Shown piece after piece: positions 15,933 to 24,319 of a DNA stretch of 64,000 nucleotides. A program made the position numbers and the translations under genes. Within the stretch, counting starts at the first letter, position 1; each line of letters starts with the position of its first letter. Location of the stretch: the NCBI RefSeq assembly GCF_040049255.1, contig NZ_JBDZDR010000002.1:62001-126000 (forward strand), given 5' to 3'. The notes beneath the pieces were generated by a model. It did not search any database. It worked only from the letters and a program-made list of their open reading frames with translations, and had not been told where the DNA came from. Origin of the DNA: Pseudaminobacter sp040049255. GTDB lineage: Bacteria > Pseudomonadota > Alphaproteobacteria > Rhizobiales > Rhizobiaceae.

Positions 15933-16439
15933 GTGAGCCGAAAGGCACAAGGGTTTACAATAAGCGAGGCCATGCAGGAAGCTGCGGACTCCATAAACGC
16001 GAGCCCGCTTGGAAAGATATCGGTTTCCGCGCCTAAGAGCCGAACAGCCCCCGTAGAGCCGCGCACGCTGAAGCAGGCTGTCGGGTCTGTACTTGGCGCA
16101 ACGGTCCATTCAGGGTCGCAGAAACCCGATCCCGGTCCCGTTTCTAGGCCAAAGAAGAAGCTTCATTCCTCAGCACCTGGCTCCGGTGGGTCCGGAGGAA
16201 GCGCCAATGAATATGAACGAGCGAGGGAACGTGGCAGTGATTACATCCTCGCGCTCGTTTCAGGGCTTGAAACCGGACAGAAAGATGAAGTCCGACTGAT
16301 ATCGCATCCGGCAAACTGCGCTACCGTGCGACCGTCCAACGGCGTGAGACTGGTTGGCCTGCTTGATGCTCCCGCCGTAGTTATTCACTTTCAGGCTGTG
16401 GAAGGATCAGAAGATGGTCAGACTGATCCGCGTGGCTAA
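15933..16439 (+). CDS. hypothetical protein
   Basis: A 168-residue protein with a GTG start, no recognisable domain, a low-complexity Ser/Gly/Pro middle (SSAPGSGGSGGS) and a Lys/Arg-rich first half. Codon use looks moderately coding. It converges on the Gabija operon, with 44 bp between the stops. Function unknown; it may be cargo. Confidence 0.4.
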   Translation: MSRKAQGFTISEAMQEAADSINASPLGKISVSAPKSRTAPVEPRTLKQAVGSVLGATVHSGSQKPDPGPVSRPKKKLHSSAPGSGGSGGSANEYERARERGSDYILALVSGLETGQKDEVRLISHPANCATVRPSNGVRLVGLLDAPAVVIHFQAVEGSEDGQTDPRG

Positions 16440-16483
16440 CTGTCCTTCCGCCACCGGCATAGTGCCATCTGAGCAGAGGTCTG

Positions 16484-18013
16484 TTACGGGATTACGATCA
16501 GGGGCGTTGGATTCCGATCGGACACCACAAGGACCACTTCCGATGTTGCCCGGCTTAGGGCGACATAAAGCAGATTTCGCCTTGTTTGCCGTTCCGTAAA
16601 CTCAACGCCATCAAGCGCGAACAGGCTCACTCTGTGCGCTTCAAGGCCCTTCGCCTTGTGTATCGTGCTCAGGGATTTTGCTGGTGGCGATGGGTAGGCT
16701 CTTGCACGACGCTGAGAGAGTTCCAGAAGGCCTGCCGCAGGATCATCGAATTCGCCAAGACGGATAAGGTCTGCCAGTTGTGAGGGATAGTCTATTTGCA
16801 GATCGGTGAAGCCTTTTGAGCGATTGCGGATCAGATCCCGCAGATACGCTGCCGCAGCGGAGCATCCTTTACAGTCTGGTGAGTTGCGTAACAGCAGCGC
16901 CATGGATTTGAGATGGGGCGGAATATCGCCTCGTGGGCTAGCTGTAGGGTTTTGAACTTCCGCAGCAAGCCTATTGGCGTACGCGCTGTTGGAAAATCGT
17001 GAAATCACGGTCTGAACAAAGTCAACTAACGCCTGCGTAACGGTGACAGCTGTAGCAGAATCAGACGTCGCGCTTACGACGAGCCTGTCAAGCTCGTCGC
17101 GCCCCAGACCTTCCCAGATAGCAATCCGCCGCCTGAAAGATCGACGAAGGGCATCCACGATGTCGGCTGCCTTCGCCAGGAAGAAAGCAGGCTGCGGCGC
17201 GTCGACTAAGCCATCAATCTGGGTCCAATTCTGTGGAGCAAGCTGATATGGCTGACCACGCACAGCATCATTTTCCGCGCGGATGATCCGCAAGCCCCTT
17301 GGCAGCGGATCTGGCAGAGTTACGGGCCGCCCATTTTTCAGGTCGTCTCTTGCCTGAAGAATCCAGTCCCCCAGTGCGGGATTTGTTTTTGCCCAGCGGT
17401 GCGGCGTTTCAAGTTCGCCGAAATTTGCGCCTGCAAGTGTTTTCAGGTCGTCCCAGCGTTTACGGACTTCTGCTTCCACGGCATCCTGCGTTCGCCCGCC
17501 AGGGATACACTGCATCGGATCGCCGAATATCCGCAGAGCAGCCCCGCTGTTTCCAAGGCAGTGAACGATCCTGTCCTGATGGATGCTGGCGTCCTGATGT
17601 TCGTCACAGATGACTACCGGGTAGTTCATGGCAATCCAGAGACAGATGGACGGATTTGCATCAAGGAAATCTGCTACCTTTTCGGCGAGTTTTTCGTGCG
17701 AATTCTCCCGTATCCATTGAGAAACATCCGAAGGAAGCGACAGCGCAAGGTGGTAGGCGGTCGCGACCTGATGGATCAGGGAATCCAGCGTCCGGATGTT
17801 GACGCTGCGACGACAGTCCCGTGTGGCCTTGGCCACTACCGAACAGGCCGCATGGGTATGGGTGAGGATAAGGACCTTACCCTGCTTCAGATGACGCCCT
17901 GCATAAGCGGCATACTGCGCCGCCTGGTAGGTCTTGCCGCATCCGGCTGGGGCCTCGATGACGACAAGGGCTGCATCTGATCGAAGGAGTGCGGCAACTT
18001 CTTCATCGGTCAT
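16484..18013 (-). CDS. gajB: GajB, UvrD-like helicase of the Gabija anti-phage system
   Basis: A 509-residue superfamily 1 helicase. Walker A is APAGCGKT (residues 21-28), Walker B/motif II is VVICDEHQDAS, and motif III is in LRIFGDPMQCI. Motif V is in STIHKAKGLEA and motif VI in NLLYVALSRA. In Gabija, GajB binds the GajA complex and is thought to be activated by DNA ends, then to aid DNA degradation and nucleotide depletion. The length is close to the described protein (about 500). Its ATG overlaps the gajA stop by 4 bp (ATGA), so it is translated with gajA. Confidence 0.92.
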   Translation of the reverse strand: MTDEEVAALLRSDAALVVIEAPAGCGKTYQAAQYAAYAGRHLKQGKVLILTHTHAACSVVAKATRDCRRSVNIRTLDSLIHQVATAYHLALSLPSDVSQWIRENSHEKLAEKVADFLDANPSICLWIAMNYPVVICDEHQDASIHQDRIVHCLGNSGAALRIFGDPMQCIPGGRTQDAVEAEVRKRWDDLKTLAGANFGELETPHRWAKTNPALGDWILQARDDLKNGRPVTLPDPLPRGLRIIRAENDAVRGQPYQLAPQNWTQIDGLVDAPQPAFFLAKAADIVDALRRSFRRRIAIWEGLGRDELDRLVVSATSDSATAVTVTQALVDFVQTVISRFSNSAYANRLAAEVQNPTASPRGDIPPHLKSMALLLRNSPDCKGCSAAAAYLRDLIRNRSKGFTDLQIDYPSQLADLIRLGEFDDPAAGLLELSQRRARAYPSPPAKSLSTIHKAKGLEAHRVSLFALDGVEFTERQTRRNLLYVALSRATSEVVLVVSDRNPTPLIVIP

Positions 18014-19776
18014 GGCAGATCAATGACGGAAAGCTCAGGCTTGCCGGAGGCTCGCAGGACCGCATTGACGAAGGGGCGAAGGGTCGGCTCGACAGCAGAC
18101 CAGGTGTTGGTCGCTTTCAGATGTTGTAGGAGCTCCCTGCCACCACTTCCATCAGCCTTTTTGAACCAGGTGCGGGCATGTTTTTTCCATTCCTTCGCAA
18201 TGGCTTTGTCATCGGTCCCGTCACAGTTTCCAGTCGCAGCCTCGATAATGATCTGCTTCAGACCTACACCCTTGGCGGTCGCAGTCGCAGTTAAAGTCGC
18301 GAAGGATTTATCCGTGGCCCCAAGTCGATCCTGAACGCTTTTCAGACGGTAAGGCTCCGGGTCGCCGTCAGCATCCCTGAACAGGTTTTCAAGGTAGTCA
18401 TCCGGCATTAGTGCGAGGATATATTCTTCGGTGCAGCCTGAAGCCCAGCGAAACAGGCAATCATTCATTTTCGTTTTCAGATCAGTCCAGGTCTGGCCGC
18501 TATCACCTTCATCATCCGCGAAGGCAGCCACTTTCAGCCCTGCGCCCACCAGTTGCTTGAGAAGATTGCGGAGCTGCTGATTGCCCTGTGCCAGACAGAC
18601 GCGCGTTCCTGCATCCAGTGGATTTCCTGCGAACGCGATGCGCAGAAGTTCCTGCACAAGTCCCTGCTCGGTCTCGCCTTCGGTGAGCACCGGAAGTCTG
18701 GCAAGAAACGTTTCCGGATCACGTTCCTGCTGGCTTTTGATTTTGTCCCTGTCTAGCCTGCCAATATGGCCTTCGAGGTCCAGGAACCAGAGCTGCGCTT
18801 TCAGGGCAGCGGCGATAGCCACCGGGCTATGGGTGGTTACGAAGGCCTGCATCGGTGATTTTTCCAGCGACGAGATGAACTGCCTGAGGCGGTAAGGCTC
18901 AAGTCCGCGTTCGATTTCATCAATCGTTATGAGGCTGGCCTCGTCCTTCTGGGCGGCAGCAACGTGCATTGCCACCATGCGGCGTGTGCCCGTGCCCCAG
19001 CTGGTAAGGGGCAGGGAAACCGCCCTGCGTTTTGCAAAGAGTCCCACAAGGGAACCAATGGTGACACCCTGACTGCCGGTCAGACCGATGGAGAGGTCCG
19101 AAGGAAGTGCGGCCTCGTCAAGATTCTGGTCAAGCGTCTTGAGGGCAGCTTTACCTTCAGCCCCCACCTGGTCATGCAGGGAAATTTTGGCGATTTCACT
19201 GGATATCCTTGCCCGCAGACTGTCGTCCGATATCAGCCGGTCGAGCGCAGATCCAAAGACCAGCCGCAGGTCACGGTCACTTTTGTCTTCTGCCCCAAGA
19301 CGGACCAGACCGATCTGTCTTCGCAGTGAAACAGGGAACGACTCTCTGGTGCCGTCCGGCTGAATGATTTCCCATGCAAGGTCAAAGTCGGGTGTCGCAG
19401 TAACAGACACCCTGAAAAAATGCTCTGTCACGGGGTCCGACTGATCGTCCGCGTCTGGCTGGACAGCGTCTTCACCATCCCACTTCCATGGCCAGTAAAT
19501 TTTGCCGCCTGCTGAAAAGACGGCACCATCGGAAACACTGACGACGGCTTCGATCTCAAAGCCCCTGTCGTAGTCCCTGTCATGAAAGTCGGACTCGACC
19601 AGTGCATTCGAGTTTGAGGGGCTGAACAGCAGTCCAATCGCTTCAAGTATGGTTGTCTTGCCGCAGTCGCCACCGCCCAGAATGACATTCATTCCAGGGT
19701 CGGGATTCCATTTCAGGTCTTCGAGTCCACGAAACCGCATTATCAGAAGACGTCTGATGCAGATTTTGCCAGCCAA
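18010..19776 (-). CDS. gajA: GajA, OLD-family nuclease of the Gabija anti-phage system
   Basis: A 588-residue OLD-type ATPase-TOPRIM nuclease. The ABC ATPase part has Walker A GGGDCGKT (34-41), a signature-like WGTGTRR, Walker B LITIDEIE and a His switch in VTTHSP. The TOPRIM part starts with the catalytic Glu in TEGETE (365-370) and has the acidic cluster ADDEGD (420-425). Known GajA proteins form tetramers that nick specific DNA and are held inactive by cellular nucleotides. Pairing with a UvrD-like helicase by a 4-bp overlap identifies Gabija. The upstream region is AT-rich, but no promoter could be fixed. Confidence 0.94.
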   Translation of the reverse strand: MAGKICIRRLLIMRFRGLEDLKWNPDPGMNVILGGGDCGKTTILEAIGLLFSPSNSNALVESDFHDRDYDRGFEIEAVVSVSDGAVFSAGGKIYWPWKWDGEDAVQPDADDQSDPVTEHFFRVSVTATPDFDLAWEIIQPDGTRESFPVSLRRQIGLVRLGAEDKSDRDLRLVFGSALDRLISDDSLRARISSEIAKISLHDQVGAEGKAALKTLDQNLDEAALPSDLSIGLTGSQGVTIGSLVGLFAKRRAVSLPLTSWGTGTRRMVAMHVAAAQKDEASLITIDEIERGLEPYRLRQFISSLEKSPMQAFVTTHSPVAIAAALKAQLWFLDLEGHIGRLDRDKIKSQQERDPETFLARLPVLTEGETEQGLVQELLRIAFAGNPLDAGTRVCLAQGNQQLRNLLKQLVGAGLKVAAFADDEGDSGQTWTDLKTKMNDCLFRWASGCTEEYILALMPDDYLENLFRDADGDPEPYRLKSVQDRLGATDKSFATLTATATAKGVGLKQIIIEAATGNCDGTDDKAIAKEWKKHARTWFKKADGSGGRELLQHLKATNTWSAVEPTLRPFVNAVLRASGKPELSVIDLP

Positions 19777-20262
19777 TGATCTTTCCCCCGCAAAACAATT
19801 AGCATTAACGCGAGAATTACAATAGCTATGAGGCGATATCCTCGATCAGGTGGGTGGCGGCACACAGAATGGCCCGAGCACTTCATCGCCTATCCGCCCC
19901 CCTTACCCACGATAGACCACGCTTTTGCCCTCACTCGGCTGGAGACCGACCGTCTCCATCCCACGCAGATTGGCCAACTTAACGATCACAGACCCAATGT
20001 CGGCTTTCAGACAATGGCCAGGGCGCTCTGCGCCAACTCCCGCCGCTTCCCACGCCCAGCAGGATAAAACCAACGCCGGAACGAACTCAAAACTGGATAA
20101 ATTCTGGGGGCAACGTCACCCGGAACCGATGAACGCTGCCACACCTGACTCGCATAAGGATCCCCGAGGGAGCCTTAAGTCGCAAATGTTATCAAATCCG
20201 AGGGTAAATTCAGGATTGTTTTCATTTCCAACCGCGTCGGGATTCTTAAGTGGCGTGGGTCG
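19777..20262. other. intergenic stretch between Gabija and the M41 module
   Basis: I see no supported gene. The part next to gajA (about 19777-19830) is AT-rich and should hold its promoter. The rest has only short frames without start signals. Confidence 0.4.
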
Positions 20263-21051
20263 CTAACGCTGACCACGCGCTGGCACAGGATTGTCTGCGA
20301 TGCAGTTTCTGACCTCCTGGATGGCTGCTTCCAGCGTCTCGCCCTCCAACGTCTCCTCCTCCAGAAGGCGGTCCGCCAGATACTCGATTGCCCTTCGCTG
20401 CCAGAGGACGAGGATGCGTGCGTGCTCGGAAGCACGTTTGACACGCCGATGGACTGGCTCTGCGAGCGTCGGGTTGAGGGCCAGCACTGCATGCGGGTCG
20501 TCAACCTTGCGATACAGCAGGGGGTGCTCGGCCCCGAAACCGAGTGTCATCTCCAGGTCGCAGGCCAGGCGGGTGGCTTGCGCGAGGTCACTGTCGTAGG
20601 CTCCTCCCGCGGCCGTGGATGTAACCCCGCATAACTCTTCCTCGGCCGCGCGCCCGGCGAGCTTGATGATGAGCAAACAGGTAAGCGCTTCCTCAGTTAG
20701 GACATCTTGGAAGTCTTCGAGGGACCCGGCTACGTATGCAGCTCCGTTCGCGCCATTGATGGTGAGCAGATTGATCGATCCCACGTCCAAATGGATCTGC
20801 GCGACCGCGTGCCCTGCCTCGTGATGGGCAAGAAGAAACTTTAGGTCATCCGACTTTGGTGGCTTTCGCTGCAGCAACGCCTCATCGATGTCGGCCATGG
20901 TGATGTTCCGCTTCTCGCGACGCGCTGTTCGGCGCGCCTCGTTGACGAGCGAGGCGATCTCGGCCCCGCTCATGCCCGTCGTCTGGCGCGCGAGTTTGCG
21001 CAGGACCTGGTCTGTGATGCTTGATGTCCTGTCAGTCGGGTCGATTGCCAT
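20263..21051 (-). CDS. M41 (FtsH-type) zinc peptidase with half of an AAA lid
   Basis: A 262-residue protein corresponding to the C-terminal part of FtsH. Residues 1-62 are the second half of an AAA lid (TTGMSGAEIASLVNEARR ... MADIDEALL). The peptidase has the HEAGH zinc motif (77-81), a central AGRAAEEELCG segment and the third metal ligand, probably Asp154 in DSDLAQATRL. It has no membrane helix, unlike true FtsH. It begins 63 bp after the AAA gene in the same frame, with only one UGA between. An AAGAGAGA ribosome site precedes the ATG, so separate translation is possible. Alone it lacks an ATPase and must work with the upstream AAA protein. Confidence 0.85.
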   Translation of the reverse strand: MAIDPTDRTSSITDQVLRKLARQTTGMSGAEIASLVNEARRTARREKRNITMADIDEALLQRKPPKSDDLKFLLAHHEAGHAVAQIHLDVGSINLLTINGANGAAYVAGSLEDFQDVLTEEALTCLLIIKLAGRAAEEELCGVTSTAAGGAYDSDLAQATRLACDLEMTLGFGAEHPLLYRKVDDPHAVLALNPTLAEPVHRRVKRASEHARILVLWQRRAIEYLADRLLEEETLEGETLEAAIQEVRNCIADNPVPARGQR

Positions 21052-21114
21052 GATTATTGTCTCTCTTCGCGTCTCGCTGGTCTGTCTTGCTGCGCCGCTC
21101 GGCCGCGCCTTTGG

Positions 21115-22926
21115 TCAAGGGCTCTCACTCGGCAGCCCTGGCGCGCTGGTCACCACGGCGTCGAGATCGTCACCGAGATGATGGCGAAGGATGCCCGTCA
21201 GCGCGGCGGTGTCGGGCAGACCGACCTCGATGTGAGGCATCAACCGTCCGGCTCGCAGGAGCGCTGGATCGATGTGCGCGGGTCGGTTGGTCGCCCCGAC
21301 CACAATGACGCCGTTCAGGCTTGTGACGCCATCAAGGATCTCCAGGAGTGTGTTGACGAGCGCATTCCAATAATCTGCATGGTCCCGGCTGGGGTCTAGC
21401 CGGGCTCCGATGCCGTCGATTTCGTCAATGAACAGGATGGCGGGACCGGATGATTGGGCTTCCTCGAAGGCCTTGTTCATGCGGCTGATGACATCGCCGA
21501 GATGACCCGGCCGCAGCCACGTGCTCACCGACGTGCAAAACAACGGCAGTTGCAGCGAGTTGCACAGCGCGCGGGCAAAGAAGGTCTTCCCCGTTCCCGG
21601 CGGCCCCGACAGCAGGATCTTTGAGGGCAGCTCGTTCCAACTCAGGTCTTCGGCCCGCCAGTCTTCCAGATCGCTTTTCAGGTTCGTCGCCCAGACGGCG
21701 GCGTCTCCGTATCCTGATAGGGTCTCTATGCTCGGGACGCGGCTGTGCTGAGTCGGCTCGGTCATCGGTTCTGGCATGAACTTTTCGCTGCCAGAGCCAA
21801 CAGCTTCGCCGCGCTTGTCTTTCTTCCCGGACGCGGTCCGCCGATCGGCGGACCCGGATTGCGCGTGATCGTTCTGCTTGTCCGCGGCGAGCTCCTTCAG
21901 CAGCGTTGCCGCCCGGCGCGGGGTGTTTCCCGGTCGCATGGCCACGGCCACGTCAACCAGGTCGAGGCCTGAGCAGTCGACCGCGGCCAGCGCGTCATCG
22001 GGCAGATCGCCGAGGATAGCCGTGATCGTGTCGCGCAGCAGCTCGGGCGTGAGCGGACCGCAGTTCAGGCGCAAGTCGGCGGCGATGACGAATTTGGGCG
22101 GCAACACACCGGCGGACTCGCCGACACACAGGATTGGGCGGTTGCGAACCGCCGCCTTCATCGTCCAGGAGTCGAGATGGGCAGGCGCACAGTCGTTTCC
22201 CTGGAAGCAGGTGATGCGCCGCTGGTTCTTGCCGTTGAGGTTTGCTTTCAATTCGCCGCGATCAAAGGATTCGTAGCCGTTCGAGCGCACCACCGCGCCA
22301 GTCAGAATGAAGCCGCGGTCGAGCAATGCGACGAACTGCTCCTCAAAGCCCTTGACCGGACACGTGATCGAGATGATCGGGCGCGGTCGCCTGAGAATGG
22401 CGAGCACATCGGCCAAAGCCGCGTTTTCGCGTGCGACCGCCTTGGCAACCAGCAGCAGGGTGACCAGCTCAGCTGCGTCTGGTGGGGCGGCGCACTGCCG
22501 GACCAGCCGCAACAGATCCGCCCGCGACATCAATTGCGGGACAATACCGAGGTGGGTTTGTGGCTTTTCGCTTGTTTGTTTTTTGCTGATTGCAGACTTG
22601 CCACCGGAGAATTTCGTCAGCGGATATCTGTCCTCCTGAATGAGGTATTCGCCATCCTCGACGACAAAATTGCCGGTCCGGTTAGCGCTATTTTTGGCTG
22701 GGTTCCCAAGAACGCGCCGAATTTCAGGTTCTGTCTTTCCTGCGGCCGCCGGACCGGGCTGAAACACGGCACCTGACAAACCATCATGCGAAAACGTGCT
22801 CGAAACCAGCATTTCGCGATCGAGTGCTGCGATAACTGCTTCCCCGGTTTTCGCGTGCCACAGCCGTTTGAGAGAATGCGAATAAAGCCGTTTATACACG
22901 GCATGGCCATTATCGGCGCTGGTCAT
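21115..22926 (-). CDS. AAA+ ATPase of an FtsH-like split protease
   Basis: A 603-residue protein. The N-terminal 350 residues hold a degenerate AAA-like region without a Walker A motif (PRPIISITCPVKGFEEQF, LPPKFVIAADLRL, LTPELLRDTI), then a charged linker. A complete AAA large domain follows: GPPGTGKT (441-448), ILFIDEID (498-505), sensor/SRH GATNRP and arginine fingers in LLRAGR. The protein ends early in the lid (LRHHLGDDL...), whose second half is in the next gene. I chose ATG 22926, overlapping DUF6634 by 17 bp; the frame is open to a TTG at 22998, but that would overlap conserved DUF6634 sequence. Likely an unfoldase feeding the M41 peptidase. Confidence 0.82.
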   Translation of the reverse strand: MTSADNGHAVYKRLYSHSLKRLWHAKTGEAVIAALDREMLVSSTFSHDGLSGAVFQPGPAAAGKTEPEIRRVLGNPAKNSANRTGNFVVEDGEYLIQEDRYPLTKFSGGKSAISKKQTSEKPQTHLGIVPQLMSRADLLRLVRQCAAPPDAAELVTLLLVAKAVARENAALADVLAILRRPRPIISITCPVKGFEEQFVALLDRGFILTGAVVRSNGYESFDRGELKANLNGKNQRRITCFQGNDCAPAHLDSWTMKAAVRNRPILCVGESAGVLPPKFVIAADLRLNCGPLTPELLRDTITAILGDLPDDALAAVDCSGLDLVDVAVAMRPGNTPRRAATLLKELAADKQNDHAQSGSADRRTASGKKDKRGEAVGSGSEKFMPEPMTEPTQHSRVPSIETLSGYGDAAVWATNLKSDLEDWRAEDLSWNELPSKILLSGPPGTGKTFFARALCNSLQLPLFCTSVSTWLRPGHLGDVISRMNKAFEEAQSSGPAILFIDEIDGIGARLDPSRDHADYWNALVNTLLEILDGVTSLNGVIVVGATNRPAHIDPALLRAGRLMPHIEVGLPDTAALTGILRHHLGDDLDAVVTSAPGLPSESP

Positions 22927-23272
22927 CAGAAACACTGCGTATTTCTTGGTCACGCGGTGCGAGCCGATACCAACGAGAAAGCGTCCGCGCCCAGCCAAGC
23001 TGCGGTGAAAATGCGATTATTTCGGACGTGGTAATTTCACGTCGAGCACCAGGTATCTTGGGGTGGCCTGTCACCAGCCCTTCGAGACAAGGCACCGTCC
23101 GCACACCCAGACGCCATTCTTCGAGAATTGGCGCTCCCGGGTTTTCGTGAATATTCGGCCATTTTCCTCGGGCCAGCTTTTCGAGATCGTCCACCAAATA
23201 TTGGAAGCGCAGCAATTTCCGAAGGTTATCGTCGGAGGCGATTTCGATATTCGGGCCAAATCGGAGCATCAT
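22910..23272 (-). CDS. DUF6634 family protein
   Basis: A 120-residue protein of a family known mostly from rhizobia and relatives. It is recognised by the order LVDDLEKLARGKWP, PILEEWRLGVRTVPCLEGLV, GHPKIPGARREITTSEI and LGWARTLSRWYRL. It has no catalytic motif and looks helical. It may be an adaptor or substrate for the AAA-M41 protease encoded downstream in the same operon; that is inference from position only. It starts with ATGATG just after the stop of the 53-residue gene and overlaps the AAA gene start. Confidence 0.75.
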   Translation of the reverse strand: MMLRFGPNIEIASDDNLRKLLRFQYLVDDLEKLARGKWPNIHENPGAPILEEWRLGVRTVPCLEGLVTGHPKIPGARREITTSEIIAFSPQLGWARTLSRWYRLAPRDQEIRSVSDDQRR

Positions 23273-23273
23273 T

Positions 23274-23435
23274 TCAGACCTGTCGGATTAGTTGAGCAGC
23301 GGAGGCCATGAGGGAATCGGTCGCCTCGGCTTTCCAAATCGTGGCGCAGAGCGAAGGAGCCGCGATAAGTCGTGCAGCCAACTCCGCGATTTCCGAAGCC
23401 TGATTATCAGGGTCAAAAATTCCGTATCGAATCAC
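23274..23435 (-). CDS. 53-residue protein, first gene of the AAA-M41 operon
   Basis: A short frame with a GTG start and a good ribosome site (AAGGA, 6 bp spacing). Its translation is clearly protein-like (VIRYGIFDPDNQASEIAELA ... AATDSLMASAAQ type helices, ending IRQV). The stop (TGA, 23274-23276) lies two bases before the ATGATG of the DUF6634 gene, so the two are coupled. No family is recognised. It is acidic and amphipathic, which would suit a small regulator or protease substrate. Easily missed because of its size. Confidence 0.6.
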   Translation of the reverse strand: MIRYGIFDPDNQASEIAELAARLIAAPSLCATIWKAEATDSLMASAAQLIRQV

Positions 23436-23505
23436 TTTCGAATCCTTTGCAGCCGTGACCAGGGATTGCCGGGGGGGCCAGTGCAGGACCCCAATTCTAC
23501 GATTC

Positions 23506-23543
23506 TTAGCATTATGTCCAATAATTTTAGCGTAATGCTAAAA
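23506..23543. promoter_or_regulatory. operator-like palindromes in a divergent control region
   Basis: A perfect 7-bp inverted repeat, TTTTAGC-GTAAT-GCTAAAA (23525-23543), is preceded by an extra half-site, TTAGCATTATG (23506-23516). The sites lie between the XRE gene (plus) and the 53-residue gene (minus). XRE-family proteins bind such palindromes as dimers, so this is the likely autoregulatory operator for both directions. Confidence 0.6.
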
Positions 23544-23602
23544 AATATCGACGGGATAGCAAATCCTTGACTTTGCCCAAGGACCGCCGGTTTCCTGAAA
23601 AA

Positions 23603-23875
23603 ATGTCGGCCATCTACACGAGAGAATTGCTGCGCGCCGCTCGGATTGCGCTGAAAATGAGCCACGAGGAACTGGCCGCTCGTTCACGCGTGAGCAGACC
23701 CACTCTGACAAAAATTGAACTTACCGCGGAGAACGTCGGGACCCGCTCAATTGAGAAAGTCCAAGGGGCATTAGAGGATGCTGGGATAACGTTCTTGCCC
23801 CCTGAACAGGGTCTTGGCCCAGGGTTTAGAATTCCAGAAAGGCCTGGGGTTCAGCAGCCCGCTGCCAGGAAATGA
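23603..23875 (+). CDS. XRE-family HTH transcriptional regulator
   Basis: A 90-residue DNA-binding protein with a Cro/C1-type HTH at residues 5-60: LRAARIALKMSHEELAARSR (helices 1-2), VSRPTLTKIE (recognition helix) and a SIEKVQGALEDAGITFLPPE dimerisation tail. The tail with FLPPE is common in small rhizobial regulators of accessory operons. The ATG at 23603 is preferred; a TTG at 23567 would add 12 residues but overlaps a TTGACT promoter-like hexamer. It is divergent from the DUF6634-AAA-M41 operon, with palindromic sites between them. Confidence 0.85.
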   Translation: MSAIYTRELLRAARIALKMSHEELAARSRVSRPTLTKIELTAENVGTRSIEKVQGALEDAGITFLPPEQGLGPGFRIPERPGVQQPAARK

Positions 23876-24319
23876 CGTAAATCGAAACGTTGGCTGTACG
23901 TTCTATCGGCCACTTTGCAAAAATACTGCAACTGCACGAGAAACGCGCTGGCTCATGCTGGAATGAGCGGGACGTGTGGTCTCGCCGTTGCACAGGGCGC
24001 GCCAGAGGCCGCAGCGTTCGTCGGGAGCCCGAGGTGACTTGTGGGGGCGGCTCTACACCAAGCGGCGACCCGTCCTCGTTTGCACCATCATCGCCGTCCC
24101 CGGCTGTACCGTTCTTTCATCATCCAAAAGATACGCCTGCTGCAGAAGTCCTGGTGGGCGAATGGAGGAGGAGCCTTGTCCGACAGAGGGGCGTCAATGC
24201 CCCTCTGCTATCTGGTGATTTTGAATTGCGTCGCCAGTGAGACTGACCACGGCGACAATATTTTCGCCTTTTTGCGGTGTGTTTCCCGTTTATTGTGAGA
24301 ATGTGCACGGGCAGGTGGG
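23876..24319. other. gene-free stretch at the island/core junction
   Basis: There is no supported gene. It contains a strong hairpin at 24184-24207 and, closer to gyrB, the sequence GGCGA-N8-TCGCC followed by TTTTT (24251-24273), which could end plus-strand transcripts. GC rises sharply to the right. No tRNA or obvious integration site was found. Confidence 0.45.
24184..24207. terminator. hairpin downstream of gyrB
   Basis: A perfect 9-bp stem CAGAGGGGC/GCCCCTCTG with a 6-base loop lies 113 bp beyond the gyrB stop. It has no T tract on either side, so the role is uncertain: gyrB terminator or end of an inserted element. Confidence 0.4.

Noticed and set aside
24251..24273. Intrinsic terminator for gyrB
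   Set aside because: The T run follows the stem on the plus strand, so it cannot terminate gyrB, which is on the minus strand.
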